NCBI RefSeq assembly: GCF_030272615.1
Contig: NC_081409.1
Span: 911,674,340 to 911,738,339, forward strand
From: Cryptomeria japonica
Taxonomy: Eukaryota > Streptophyta > Pinopsida > Cupressales > Cupressaceae
Reading direction: 5' to 3'
DNA: 64,000 nt
A program made the position numbers and the translations under genes. The notes below the pieces were generated by a model. It did no database searches. It was not told the origin of the DNA and saw only the letters and a program-made list of their open reading frames with translations. Shown one piece after another: positions 13,440-24,614 of this stretch; positions within the stretch are counted from its first letter, which is position 1, and each line of letters starts with the position of its first letter.

Positions 13440-15400
13440 TGTCAAGCGACTTCTACATTGTGTCGATAGGGTATGACACTCAATGTTCTGGTGCTTTGGG
13501 ATGCACGACAAGGGCATGCCTATCATAAAACTGCCCACCCGGACGCACTCGTGACGTCGGTTTGTGCACACGACGAACTGAATCAATTCTAGCCAATCCT
13601 GCAACTTTGCATTGCATGCAATTGACGACTTTTGCAGTAGGCGAAAAAATGCTACCAATCGAAAATGGCTCTGAGTCATCAAAAATCGAGATAGGACATT
13701 GTGGAGGAGCCTCACACGACCCCACAGGTTCAAAAGGATCAACCATATGTGTCCTAGATTGGAAGAAACAGTCCGTCAAGTTTTGACAATTTTTTGGACT
13801 CAGGGCACTTGAGAGATCGCACTAGTACAGTATGACTCTTGACGTTCTGGTGCTTTGGGATGCATGATAGGGGCATGCCTAGTGTAAACATGCCCACTTG
13901 GATGCGCTCGCGACGTTGGTTTGTGCACACAACAAACCGAATCAATTCTATCCAATCTTGCAACTTTTCATTGCGTGCAACTGGCGGTTTTTGGAGCAGG
14001 CGAAAAAATGCTAATAATTGAAAATGGCTCTGAGTCGTCGAAAATTGAGATAGGCCATTGTAGAGGAGCCTCACGCGACCCCACGGGATCAAACAGATTG
14101 ACCATGTGTGTCCTGGATTTGAAGAAATAGTCCAACAAATTTTGACAATTTTTTGGACTCAGGGCACTTGAGAGATCGCACCAGTACGGTATGACTCTTG
14201 GCGTTTCGATGCTTTGGGATGCATGATAGGGGCATGCCTAGCGTAAACCTGCCCACCCGGACGTGCTCGCGACGTCGGTTTGTGCACATGACGAACCAAA
14301 TCAATTCTAGCTAATCTTGCAACTTTTCATTGCATGCAACTGACGGTTTTTGGAGCAAGCGAAAAAATGCTAATAATTGAAAATGGCTCCGAGTCGTCAA
14401 AAATTGAGATAGGCCATTGTAGAGGAGCCTCACGCGACCCCACGGGATCAAACGGATTGACCATGTGTCTTGGATTTGAAGAAACAGTCCGTCAAATTTT
14501 GACAATTTTTTGGACTCAGGGCACTTGAGAGATTGCACTGGTACGGTATGACTCTCGACATTCCGGCGCTTTGGGATGCATGATAGGGGCATGCCTAGCG
14601 TAAACCTACCCACCCGGACGTGCTCACGACGTCGGTTTTTGCACATGACGAACCAAATCAATTCTAGCCAATCTTGCAACTTTGCATTGCATGCAACTGA
14701 CAGTTTTTGGAGCAGGCGAAAAATGCTAATAATTGAAAATGGCTCCGAGTCATCAAAACCGAGATATGCCATTGTAGAGGAGCCTCACGCAACCCCACGT
14801 GATCAAACGGATCGACCATGTGTCCTAGATTTGAAGAAACAGTCCGTCAAATTTTGACAATTTTTGGACTCAACGGCAATTGAGAGATCGCACCGGTACG
14901 GTATGACTCTTGACATTCTGGCACTTTGGGATGCATGATAGAGGCATGCCTAGTGTAAACCTGCCCACCCGGACATGCTCGCAGCGTTGATTTGTGCACA
15001 TGACGGACTGAATCAATTCTAGCCAATCTTGCAACTTTGCATTGCATTCAACTGACGGTTTTTGGAGCAGGCGAAAATATGCTAATAATTGAAAATGGCT
15101 CCGAGTTGTCGAAAACTGAGATAGACCATTGTAGAGGAGCCTCATGCGACCCCATGGGATCAAACGGATCGACCATATGTGTCCTAGATTTGAAGAAACA
15201 GTCCGTCAAATTTTGATAATTTTTTGGACTCAAGGCAATTGAGAGATCGCACCGGTATGGTATGACTCTCGACGTTTCGGCGCTTTGGGATGCATGACAA
15301 GGGCATGCCTAGCATAAACCTGCCCACCCGGACGTGCTCGCGATATCGGTTTGTGCACACGACGAACAAAATCTGACCATTGCGAGCGTGAGGGTGCTCT
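13440..15400. repeat. 358-bp satellite array, about 5.4 copies
   Basis: The landmark (g/a)ctttggga recurs at 13493, 13852, 14211, 14568, 14923 and 15282, giving periods of 359, 359, 357, 355 and 359. Units are GC-richer than the rest of the element, with many CpG sites. Each carries ctcgcgacgtcgg-type sequence followed by TTTGTGCACATG or a close variant, the same string as the inner right TIR. Open frames across the array are by-products of the repeat. The array separates the 3' ends of the two transposon genes. Confidence 0.95.
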
Positions 15401-15911
15401 CGCACCAAACACATTGTTGTTTATATTCATATTGTCGATTTTTGTTGTTTATATTCATATTGTTGATTACATATGCAAATATTCATTTAAATTTATAAAA
15501 GGGCAGCCACCAAATACAGTGAATAGACAATAATGAACTGAATACAAGGAGTTTTGTAGGGTTAATTCAACATTTTAGAAATTTTATCAAATCATATTCC
15601 ACGATTGCAATGTTTTATATCATATATTTTTGTTGTTTATATTCATATTGTTGATTATATATGCAAATATTCATTTAAATTTATAAAAGGACAACCACAA
15701 AATACAACGAATACAAAATAATGAACTCATTACACATTTATTGGATCGAATATCGATATTTATATATATATATATAAAGGCATGTCTGCCAAGTCAATAC
15801 AAGTATTACAAAAATGTGGCATAGGCCATGTCCAAATCGATATACAATAAAAATGTAGAATATATCTACATGTATAGGTCATTCTATGACCAAAACTAAC
15901 ACTATATGATC
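15401..15911 (-). other. 3' flank of the second transposon gene, with a direct repeat
   Basis: Non-coding. A segment of about 80 bp (tttatattcatattgttgat … caaatattcatttaaatt … aaagg) occurs at about 15436-15530 and again at 15636-15720. A short (TA)n run lies at 15761-15775. No terminator-like signal can be assigned. Confidence 0.55.
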
Positions 15912-18530
15912 CTAAACTTGTGGTGGATCATCAAAATCAAGCCTCTTCGATGGAGTACGTGGCTCTATAGATGGCTACAAAACCACAATTCAAAAGCCAA
16001 GTTAGAATTCTTTTGTAGAAAATAGTTCACAATTAACAACATAACTATGCATTTAACTCTAATTCCTTTGCAATTGAAATGTAGATTACCTCATCGGTTG
16101 ATCTAGGAGCTAATGTTTTCGCTCTCCTCTCCTTGTCACTCTTAGGAGTTTTCTTGAAGACATACTTAAATGGATCCACGTTATGGTCGTACTGCGAAGG
16201 GGTCTATTATAGATTAAATGTACAATTAATACAAAGTACTAGCATAAATATATCAAAAACACTTAAAAGCTATAATATAGAGAACAATGACGTACCTGTG
16301 CCTAAGATGCTTCTCCAATGGACTGAGGATGGCTCACCATCGATATAGAAACCGTCACTATTACCTATACAAAAAATGTTCAAAGATTAAATACAATTAA
16401 TATAATGATAAGTATTGAAGGTTAAAAACAATTAATTTTACATATCAAACAAAAGTGTATTGGATCCTGAGATGCTTCTCTAGTGCAAGGAGGGTTCGCC
16501 ATTGACAAAATAGGTATGGATATTTCTTGTATGAAAAAATTATAAGATTATAATATATCACAAGTTCACATGTACGTGTGCATATAATCATGAAATCAAA
16601 AAAATAAAGTAGAGATACATACCTCCGCCCTCTCTTGATCCGTGGGCGAATCAGGTGCATTCAACAAATCCACAAAGCTCAATGGCTGTTGTACATGTAA
16701 AATAGACAAAAAACACTAATCAATCTACAAACCCCAACTAATACTTGATTTCAACATTTTCAAACAATTGTACAACTAAAAATGTGTTCAATTACCTTCT
16801 TCCCACATTTTGGCGTCTTCGAGGAACTCTTTTTTTTAGGATGAGCCCTAGACGCGGAGGGGGTACCCTAAAAAAATAAAATTAACATGAGATATTAGTA
16901 TAGATAATAAATTAAACATAATTTTAAAAATCTAAAATGAAATGACTTGCATATTCGATCAAAATAATACATAAAAAGAGTTGTACAAAATATGATACCG
17001 TATAGCCTTGTAGGCCAAAATCGATCGTTGAGAGTGTGATGTCATCAATCTGGGACATTTCGTCCCCTGTCAACACTTACAAACCAGAAATTGGACCAAG
17101 CATTAAAGATAGTTAGTATATCTTGTATTTTTTTGAATTCAAAGTGTACTATTATATTTTAACATGTTACAAAATTTATACCTCAAGCATCGAAGTTGCA
17201 GCTATAGTAACTGGGGGAGGTGTATGGGATACCGTTGCTGCATCCTGAAATGCATATTATTTGTCTCAATTTAAATCGATGTATAAATGAAAATTTATTT
17301 ATGTAATTACAAATTTAAAGTGACTGATAAATAAAATGTTATGAATTCAAATCAACACACCTATGTCTATGGCTCATGGGCAAACACCATGTCCATCAAC
17401 TCATCTGTCAGCGCTACATCCTCAACCGTGTGAGCCTAACATCTACAACCGCAAATTGTGCACAGATGATATGAGGATCCATCTGCACCGGCTGCAACAT
17501 CTATCCCCGAGCATATCCCCGAGCAACTGATACACATATGTTGGATGGGCTCTCTGTCGCCCTCTAATGGCTCATCATCCAATACAATAGGGTGTGCTAA
17601 TGACGTCTCATGCTGGATGATGGCACCAGTCAATGATGTGGCTGCCTAAAGAGTATGTAGCTCCACCGACTCTTTTAGCTCTAATGGGACAACCTGATGC
17701 ACCTTGGGTTTGGGTGCTAGGGGGCGGCGACTCTTCGCGGGTAATCGCCTACGGGCTCTAGGTCTATCTTGGGCAGAGCCACCACCTCTAGCATGAAACT
17801 CTCTCATGTCAAAATAGTTTGGCTGCACATTGAGCACAAACTCACGATATATTTTTCTCAAAAAATATAATGGCACCTCATAATTATTACAAGGTGGATC
17901 ATCAAAGACCATCCACCACCTTTGCCAAAAAAGATTCTTCATCTGGACATTGGTACACCAATGTATGGGAAACCTCTTTACATTAAGAGGTAATGACTGG
18001 CCAGTTTTGGAATCAACAAAAAGGGCATATATTTGTTGTTTAGTAATATTTTTGTTTTTTACTCTATCGTATGATAGCCCATTGGCATAGAATTGACGAC
18101 ACCTATCCCTAAAGCTTCCCCATTTGGTAATTTCTGTGGAAACAACTATGACACCACTAGCTAATGTTTCTAGGCTAGTGGCGAGGGATTGATGATGGTC
18201 AAGTTTAGAAGTTTTCAATTTAACAATCAGTCTATTGATTTTAGACGTATTTTGTCCTAACTGATTAATTAATTCTTCCTGTGTTTCGAGTGTGCGGTCA
18301 AAAGGAGGAATTGGGGGTTGTTCTTGTGTGTTTTCAAGAGGTGGATTTGGTTGTTCTTGTGGGTTTTCAGGAGGTGCATTTGGTTCTTGTTCTGGATTAG
18401 AAGAATCTAGTTTTTGAAACAAAAAATGAAAAAACCTAATCAAAATTAATGAAATTAAATTCAAAATGTAAAACAAATTGCATAAACCGGAAAGAAAGAC
18501 AAAAATAAACAAAAACTAACCTTGATCCAT
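15912..18530 (-). pseudogene. Second transposon gene: multi-exon, unknown function, ~545 codons
   Basis: Exon 1 is ATGGATCAAG (18521-18530). Exon 2 (17361-18406) encodes a Pro/Glu-rich stretch, a helical stretch (QNTSKINRLIVKLK), an aromatic core (NLFWQRWWMVFDD) and a basic tail. Further exons with GT-AG edges are 17182-17244, 16999-17066, 16796-16867 (a lysine-rich HPKKKSSSKTPK, possibly a nuclear signal), 16623-16685, one near 16455-16520, 16296-16364, 16090-16203 and 15912-15974, ending in TAG. Most are multiples of three and phase 0, which supports the model; 16999-17066 is one base short. Exon 2 has TAG codons at 17646, about 17436, and two near 17361-17370, all readable as former CAG. 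I recognise no domain. DNA transposons often carry such a second protein; its role is unknown. Confidence 0.6.
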
Positions 18531-18654
18531 AGCTTGGAGGACAAATCTAGCACCCCGTTCGCGGTTTAGGAGAGGAAATGGGGAAAAAACGAAGTTAAAA
18601 AAGCGCTATTCACGGGTAAACGAGACCCAGTTTTTTTTTTAACTTTTTTTACCA

Positions 18655-18866
18655 GGCACCGCATATGCGGTTTTATTTGGATTATTAGTGCGTACGTGCT
18701 CATTTTCCTATGTGCAGCGTGTACGCGCTCATTTTTCTAGGCGTAGCGCGTACGCGCTAATTTTCCTAAAAGCAACGCGTACGCGCTACCTTTTCTAGGC
18801 TTGGGAAGAACAAATCAAAGCGCGTACACGGGAATTTCAAATTTTAAAACCACGTACGCACTGCTT
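18655..18866. repeat. Right cluster of CG-rich palindromic motif (about 7 sites)
   Basis: Sites lie near 18660, 18689, 18718, 18748, 18777, 18820 and 18852, including the full palindrome GCGCGTACGCGCT at 18748. The first five are spaced 29-30 bp. The cluster ends about 25 bp from the right TIR and covers the upstream region of the second gene. Confidence 0.75.
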
Positions 18867-18890
18867 GTTTTTCCATGTTTGTTTTGGGTG

Positions 18891-18929
18891 GTGTCCACTT
18901 TTCTGATCACCATCTTTGTGCACATGCCC
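18891..18929 (-). repeat. Right terminal inverted repeat
   Basis: Read on the minus strand from 18929 it begins GGGCATGTGCACAAAGATGG, then TGATCAGAA and AAGTGGACAC, mirroring the left end. Confidence 0.85.
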
Positions 18930-18933
18930 GAAG
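18930..18933. repeat. Target-site duplication, right (GAAG)
   Basis: Matches the GAAG at 5893-5896 directly outside the left TIR. Confidence 0.75.
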
Positions 18934-19204
18934 ATCGAATGGCTTTGGGAGGATCATAAGGGAAGTAATGCTTTTATGTTTATTCATGATTCTCGTTTAT
19001 GCTTTATTACTAATCTTCCTTTGATATGTTATTAAATGGTGTGAATTCATGTTGATTTATGTTGATTACTAACACTCCATTTTAGTGACGACGAGATGTT
19101 TTTGCAATATTTTTAGATAGTTTCAAAGTAAGTAGTTTAAGCATTCAAATTATGTTATATTGTCAAGTGGTTTCCCACTTCAAGAATATTTTAAAAATTT
19201 GCCT
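18934..19204 (+). other. Non-coding continuation of the interrupted LTR-like sequence
   Basis: No coding frame. The sequence joins logically to 5892 once the transposon and one GAAG are removed. It ends where copy A of the tandem duplication begins. Confidence 0.4.
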
Positions 19205-19492
19205 TTTGTAAATGTGGTCATAGATGGTTACATAATAAAGTTAAGTGGAAGTAGAAGTGGTAACCTCATTCATCATGGTAATTGACGTCATATATATGTT
19301 AAATCTGTGATTAATTTTTAGATACATATCATGGTATGGTTCTTACATAAAACTTGGTTGGTGATTAGTTTGTCATCTTATGTTTTTGAGAAAAAAAGTA
19401 AGGAGTGTAACATGATAGAGGAAATGGAGGAAGAGATAAGAATATACTTGTGTTTTCCTTTAGCACATTATCCAATAACCTTAACATGACTT

Positions 19493-19804
19493 GTGTGCGC
19501 CCTTGGTCTCCTTGTGTTGTGCAGTGCACTGCTCTGGTTTGTGACATGGCTTAACCACCTCTTGTGGATTCTATAAGTCTAGTGGCTGTATTGGGCATTA
19601 ACAAGTCGATCTTTTGGTGCAACAACAACCGTACTTCTAACAACAATCTCTTCAAGGTACGGTTCAACAATCATGTGTCACCATGAGATGTGATCCTTTT
19701 ATTTCAACATTTGGCTAGCAACATAACCTCATGATTTTCTTGGAAACAAAATCATCAACCTTATTGTATTTATTTAGAAGATAAGAAAATGAAATAAATG
19801 ACTT
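19493..19804. other. 305-bp segment present only in copy A, flanked by 7-bp direct repeats
   Basis: ATGACTT occurs at 19486-19492 and 19798-19804; copy B has a single ATGACTT in place of the whole segment. It is either an insertion in A or a microhomology deletion in B. The 3' end is A-rich (gaaaatgaaataa), but no tRNA-like head or inverted repeat is visible. Confidence 0.6.
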
Positions 19805-19864
19805 TAATAAGTGTTTTTCTTAAGGTAGCAAATCATATATATGAAAGAAAGAAATAATATTTTA

Positions 19865-20040
19865 TAGTCCACGATGTCGGGCAGTCTATATATGGGTCTA
19901 CAAATGACTTATAACAATGTGAGACTACCTTGTGCTACAAACAAAGCATACATACCTTACCCCCTGTGTAATTTGAACTTATGACCTCTCATTCAAGAGC
20001 ACAATTTCTCTATCACTAGGCCAACTTAGACTATATAGGC
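19865..20040 (-). mobile_element. SINE-like tRNA-derived segment (copy A)
   Basis: On the minus strand the head reads like a tRNA, with TTGGCCTAGTGATAGAG in the A-box position and CATAAGTTCAAAT in the B-box position, followed by a ggggtaaggtatg body. Copy B has the same head (minus strand, near 36400) and body, split by the 4.6 kb insertion at 31743-36331. Ends and target duplication were not fixed. Confidence 0.45.
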
Positions 20041-20391
20041 CAACTCACACTATATGAATATTAAATATAAAAATATTAATAAATATAAACAAATACAACA
20101 AATCATATATTAAAAAATATAGAATTATTAAAATAAGTTTGTTATATTTAATATTGTTAGATCTTTTTGCATATAACAAACCCAACCCAAAAATTTCTTT
20201 GTGCGGAGAAGGATAATTCTCCCATGCAACACATTTGCTTGCCTTTGCATATGAGCAATACTCAAGTTGACATCTAACTTTGAAGACTCGAAAAAAGAAC
20301 TTATAATGCTAATATCTAAGTTTGTAGAAGATTTCAAATCCCTTTAAAACATATTTTACCATTAATCAAAAAACACTGACTTATGTCAATG

Positions 20392-20540
20392 GGCCCTTGG
20401 TCTACTGGTGAAATTGAAAGGCTCTAATTTTGGAGGAATGCCTACTGGCTCGAGCCCCCGTATCGGGTGGCAAAAACTACTTCGTACAGGTCCTCGCTGG
20501 ACTGGCAGCTCGCGATCAGCCCTGACTTGAAATTTGGAAA
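20392..20540 (+). mobile_element. Possible SINE fragment, tRNA-like head
   Basis: ggtctactggtgaaattgaa resembles an A box and ggctcgagcccccgtatc a B box at the usual distance. The piece is missing from the matching place in copy B, so it could be a later insertion. No poly-A tail or target duplication is clear. Confidence 0.3.
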
Positions 20541-20574
20541 CGTGTCATCACTGAACATCTTGTTGCCCATTTAT

Positions 20575-21890
20575 TATTGATGAACAAATGAAAGATTCCC
20601 GATAGGGCCTTAAACCATCCGGAAAAGGAGTGCAAAAACCTTTGCCCAGATATCTTCATGACACAGAAAGATTTGCCCAAAAACTTCACGAAAATTGGCA
20701 GCTTTGAAACAGAATTCAGTAACCGGGTGCCTGCCTGCCTCCTGTGTACACTTCAGCAGCTAATTGAATGAAACCACCTGACTCCTAAAACAAATATAAG
20801 GTTTTGTATTTGATGCTGAAAATATGCTACCATCAATGTAGGGAGAGTTGATGCCATTGTCAAAACATGTGGTGAACGTTTGTTCTTATGATGGTTTGTG
20901 AAACAGCAATTTTCATTGATGAAAAATCAAAATTTCAGTTAAATAACAAATTGATGTCATGATGTCATGGTGTGTTAAATAACAAATTGATGTCATGGTG
21001 TGTTCTGATAATTGAATACCCATTTTCAAACTTATGAACCATAACATCACCTTTAAAAAACATGCATGATTAGTGGAACACCTCGTTCAAATAAGGATTC
21101 TCAACATCTTGTTCAAATGAGGATTCTCAACAGTCCTCAAATTGCTTTATTTAGCCCTTAAAACTATCCGACAAGAAGGGTGCAAAAAACTTTACCGAAA
21201 TATCTTCATGGCACATGCAAATATTTGCCCAAAATCTTCGTGGCAACTGGCAGTTCTAAAACAGAATAAACCAACTAGGTGCCTGCCTCCTATGTACACT
21301 TCACCAGCTAAGTTTGATGCCTTGGAAAAGGAACTTATGATGCTAATTTCAAAGGGATTTAACACCCACTTAGTGGTAAATAAGAAAAGATCAAATTCAC
21401 AAATTTCCATCTTTTGAATTGTTTGAAAAATCAAAGTTCTAGATTGATGGTTGTTGTCAGTCGAATTGTCAAAACTGCTTTGCTAATCTTACATCAAAAT
21501 TGAGGCTGCCATCAATGTAGGAGAGTTGATGTCACCACCAAAACATGCCATGAAGGCTTGTGAACCATGCATAGTTCAATGACTTCCATTTGGAAACATG
21601 TGTCATTAGTGAACATCTTGTTGTCCATTTATAATTGATGAACAAAGAAGGATTCTCAATAGGCCTCAAATTACTTTTTTTTTTTTCAGCCCTTCAACTA
21701 TATCCGAGAAGAGAGATGCAAAAACCTTAATGACACATGGAAAGATTTGCCCAAAATCTTAATGAAAGCTGGCAGTTCAGCAACTAGGTACCTGCCTGCC
21801 TCCTATGTACACTTAACCAGTTAATTGAATGAAACCGCCAAAATCATAAAACAAATAAAATGTTTTGTATTTGATGCAGAACATGCATTT
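20575..21890. repeat. Three tandem ~550-bp modules behind the gene (copy A)
   Basis: Shared landmarks, namely actatccgagaag, a gatttgcccaaaa(t)cttcatg block, actggcag, and aggtgcctgcctcctatgta, occur near 20600, 21155 and 21700. Copy B has the matching modules near 36770 (partial), 37150 and 37720. They are non-coding as they stand and lie directly downstream of the membrane-protein gene. Confidence 0.6.
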
Positions 21891-22068
21891 GATCTCACCA
21901 CAGGATTGAATTTCAGAATAATCAAATCACAGGATGGAATTTCAGAAAACCTTTGTTTCCTGGCAATCTTCTTAAGTTATAACCAAAGAATATACATGAC
22001 ACATTTACATTTTATGACAGAAAAATTAACCTCATATTGCCTTGCCATTGTTTTTGTCAAGCAATGGG

Positions 22069-23349
22069 TCAGCGGTGGATCTTCTTCCTGTGTTCTCTGG
22101 ATTGGAGATCCATGTTCACCCTGCCATTGGGAGGAGCATTAGACCCATTCGTTCTAAACTTGGGCAGCACATACCACCAAGCAGATGCGAAGCAGATTGC
22201 AGGAAGTCTGCCATAGAAAACCAGAAAGAAGAGAACAATAATCATGACAGTAGCAATAGCAGTGGCATCAATGGCACCACTGCTTGCCTTCCTTCTCTTC
22301 AGAAAAATCTCTGCCTCCTGTAATCTGATGGGCTTCTTTGCAGCTCGACCAGCCATAGACACAGTCCTTTCAAGCTTATTCTTCTCATTATAGAGCTTCT
22401 CACTCTCCAGTTGGTTGATGTGTTCCTGGCTTCTACTGTCCTTGTAAAACACAGTTGGGCTACAGGGTGCAGTCAAGGAAATCAAAGTCTCACCTTCAGA
22501 CCCACATTCACCAGCCACCTTATTCTCTGGAGGTGCTTGTACTATCCCCTTGGCAGACCTTTTGTCTCCCCTGCAGTATAGAAAAGGCTTTGAGAAAATT
22601 GAAACCAATGTGACAAATCCCTGCAGCCACATCTGCAGATAACCCACCACAATCACAGCTGCCATGGCTGCAGCACGCAGTGCAGACTTTCTGGCCAAAA
22701 TGATACTCAGACCCAACACCCCAAAGACAGCTGTCTTCAGATATACAGACCACCATGGCAGGATGATCACAGACACACTCTTTCCCTTCTTTGCAGACCC
22801 ATTAATCTCACCTTCCCCAATATCATTCCCATATCCCCTATTTCCATCACTCCTATTCTTGCTTTTCTTGTCCTTTTTTGTTCTGATGGGTGGCAGGATT
22901 AAAACCCCATCAGAGCCACCGTGACCACCATTTTTTAACTCTACAGGCGTCCATTCTCTGCTGGAATGAGCGAATCCATTAATCTCGCCTTCACCAATAT
23001 CATTCCCATCACTCCTATTCTTGCTTTCCTTGTGCTCATCTGGTCTGATGGGTGGCAGGATCGAAACCCCATTAGGGCCAGCATGACCACCATTTTTGAA
23101 CACCACAGGCATCCACCCTCTGCTGGAATGAGCAAATCTCACCAATTCCTCAGGGGTACTTGTCTTGCTGGCATAAAACTCCCGTTTTGCAGACAGCTCA
23201 TCATTCAGCTTGGCAAATTTATCAAGGCCTCTGGATGAATAGGGATTGTTGGACGACTTTCCAACCCTCTGTCGGGGTTTGGAGATCTTGGGCGAAACGG
23301 CAATCACCTCTTCTTCTCCTTCCACGGCTAGTCTCCCACACCGTATCAT
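22069..23349 (-). CDS. Membrane-anchored ZCF37-like plant protein, copy A (426 aa)
   Basis: One uninterrupted exon from ATG at 23349. Residues 35-45 read NPYSSRGLDKF, then an EL..KR helix and VRFAHSS, which resembles the opening of plant ZCF37-like proteins of unknown function. Two internal repeats follow (about 72-118 and 126-170), each with FAHSSR-W-PV, KNGGH, G-ILPPIR and KNRSDGN. Hydrophobic segments lie at about 201-219, 226-256 and 362-396, so it is probably an integral membrane protein. The C-terminal part (about 335-415) is almost identical in copy B, while the middle is not. No catalytic motif is seen. Upstream, at about 23382-23395, the minus strand has a TATATA string. This is the best candidate host gene in the window; its function is unknown. 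Confidence 0.75.
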   Translation of the reverse strand: MIRCGRLAVEGEEEVIAVSPKISKPRQRVGKSSNNPYSSRGLDKFAKLNDELSAKREFYASKTSTPEELVRFAHSSRGWMPVVFKNGGHAGPNGVSILPPIRPDEHKESKNRSDGNDIGEGEINGFAHSSREWTPVELKNGGHGGSDGVLILPPIRTKKDKKSKNRSDGNRGYGNDIGEGEINGSAKKGKSVSVIILPWWSVYLKTAVFGVLGLSIILARKSALRAAAMAAVIVVGYLQMWLQGFVTLVSIFSKPFLYCRGDKRSAKGIVQAPPENKVAGECGSEGETLISLTAPCSPTVFYKDSRSQEHINQLESEKLYNEKNKLERTVSMAGRAAKKPIRLQEAEIFLKRRKASSGAIDATAIATVMIIVLFFLVFYGRLPAICFASAWWYVLPKFRTNGSNAPPNGRVNMDLQSREHRKKIHR

Positions 23350-23728
23350 AATAAGTCACTCTGGATTCTGTGTCCTATACTTCTTGTGTATATATTCCAC
23401 CTCTGTCGTATACCCAATGAATATATCTCGCACCACAAAGTTGCTCAAACAAGATGCAGTCCGAACTGTGAAGATCAATGAAGCTTTGTTCCACAGACTA
23501 ATGGAATGGATGAAGATGCGAAGTTATAGAAGCTTAAAAAGTACATGGTCAACATCCTCCGCGTGATAAGGAAATTGTAGAAGCGTGAAGGGCAAGGTCC
23601 TCAATCTTGACTTGGTCAAAACAGGTTGAGGAATGAGAATGCTTCTACTTGTGTCATCTAATTTAAGGTGGAATTGAAAAAAATTAGTGCAATAAGACGG
23701 AAAAGAACCTTCCTAACATTTTACGATG
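23350..23728 (-). other. Upstream region of the copy A gene
   Basis: Non-coding, and clearly shared with copy B (39395-39790). It holds the TATA-like string near 23382-23395 on the minus strand. Transcription start was not fixed. Confidence 0.45.
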
Positions 23729-24614
23729 GATGGAATTTGACGGTTACCCTTATTTGTCATATAATTTTTTGATGACGGTTTTTGACGGTCATCTTTACTT
23801 GTCATATAATTTTTTGATGGCGGTTTAGTCATTTCAATGCCTTTCATTTGAGGTTTAAGAAAAATATTAACTGTCAAAAAATATAAAAGTAGAAGATTGA
23901 AACCACACCAAAATGCAATGCACATCTTTCTTGGAAAGAAATGAAAATCATTGTCTTAGTGAGAAAATAATGATAAATTAGTATAAATGCAAAAATCTTA
24001 AATTTACTAAATAAGTTTCTAAATTAATACATTAATATATATTATATATTAACATTAAATGATAATCAATTAATATTACTAATTTAGTAATAATAAACAT
24101 TAAAATTTTAAAATTATATATATTATAACAAGTTTTTATAACAATCTTATTAAATATATTAAAAAAATTAAATTGACTAAGTTTCTAAATTTTTATATAA
24201 AAAAACAGAATATATTGTAAAAATTCATATTAAAATAATTTATCAATTATATCCTATCATTTCAATTATGACAATTTTCAAAATTCATATGAAAAAATAG
24301 AACTATTCTAAAAATCATATTAAAATATTATGAAATTAGAACAACTACATCCTTCCATTTCAAAATATTCTAAATAAATTTGTATTTTTATAATAAACAT
24401 TCTAAACTGATATATATCAATATTATAAATTATAATATTCTATGATATATATTACCTACTATAATTTTTTACGGTTTATTTTTTGAAGTGTCATCTATAC
24501 GGTTTTAGAAAAAAATAGCAAAAAATAGCATGTCAATGCATACGTTCTACTGTTTTTTTAAGTTGTCAAATACGGTTCAAAAGTGAAAAAACAGACATTT
24601 AGCCTGTCAAATTC
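23729..24614. mobile_element. Possible ~0.9 kb inverted-repeat element, copy A only
   Basis: The ends read GGAATTTGACGG (from about 23732) and CCTGTCAAATTCC (to about 24620), a roughly 12-bp inverted repeat. The motif (g/a)acggttt is repeated near both ends, and a 30-bp direct repeat (acttgtcatataattttttg) lies near 23750 and 23795. Copy B lacks the segment. No clean target duplication is visible, so the call is tentative. The interior is AT-rich and non-coding. Confidence 0.4.

Noticed and set aside
13440-15400. CRISPR-like array
   Set aside because: Units are about 358 bp with no short spacer structure, in plant nuclear DNA.
13371-15414. Many overlapping ORFs of 60-150 codons on both strands with similar proteins
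   Set aside because: They repeat with the 358-bp satellite period and differ by frame; they are a by-product of the array, not a gene family.
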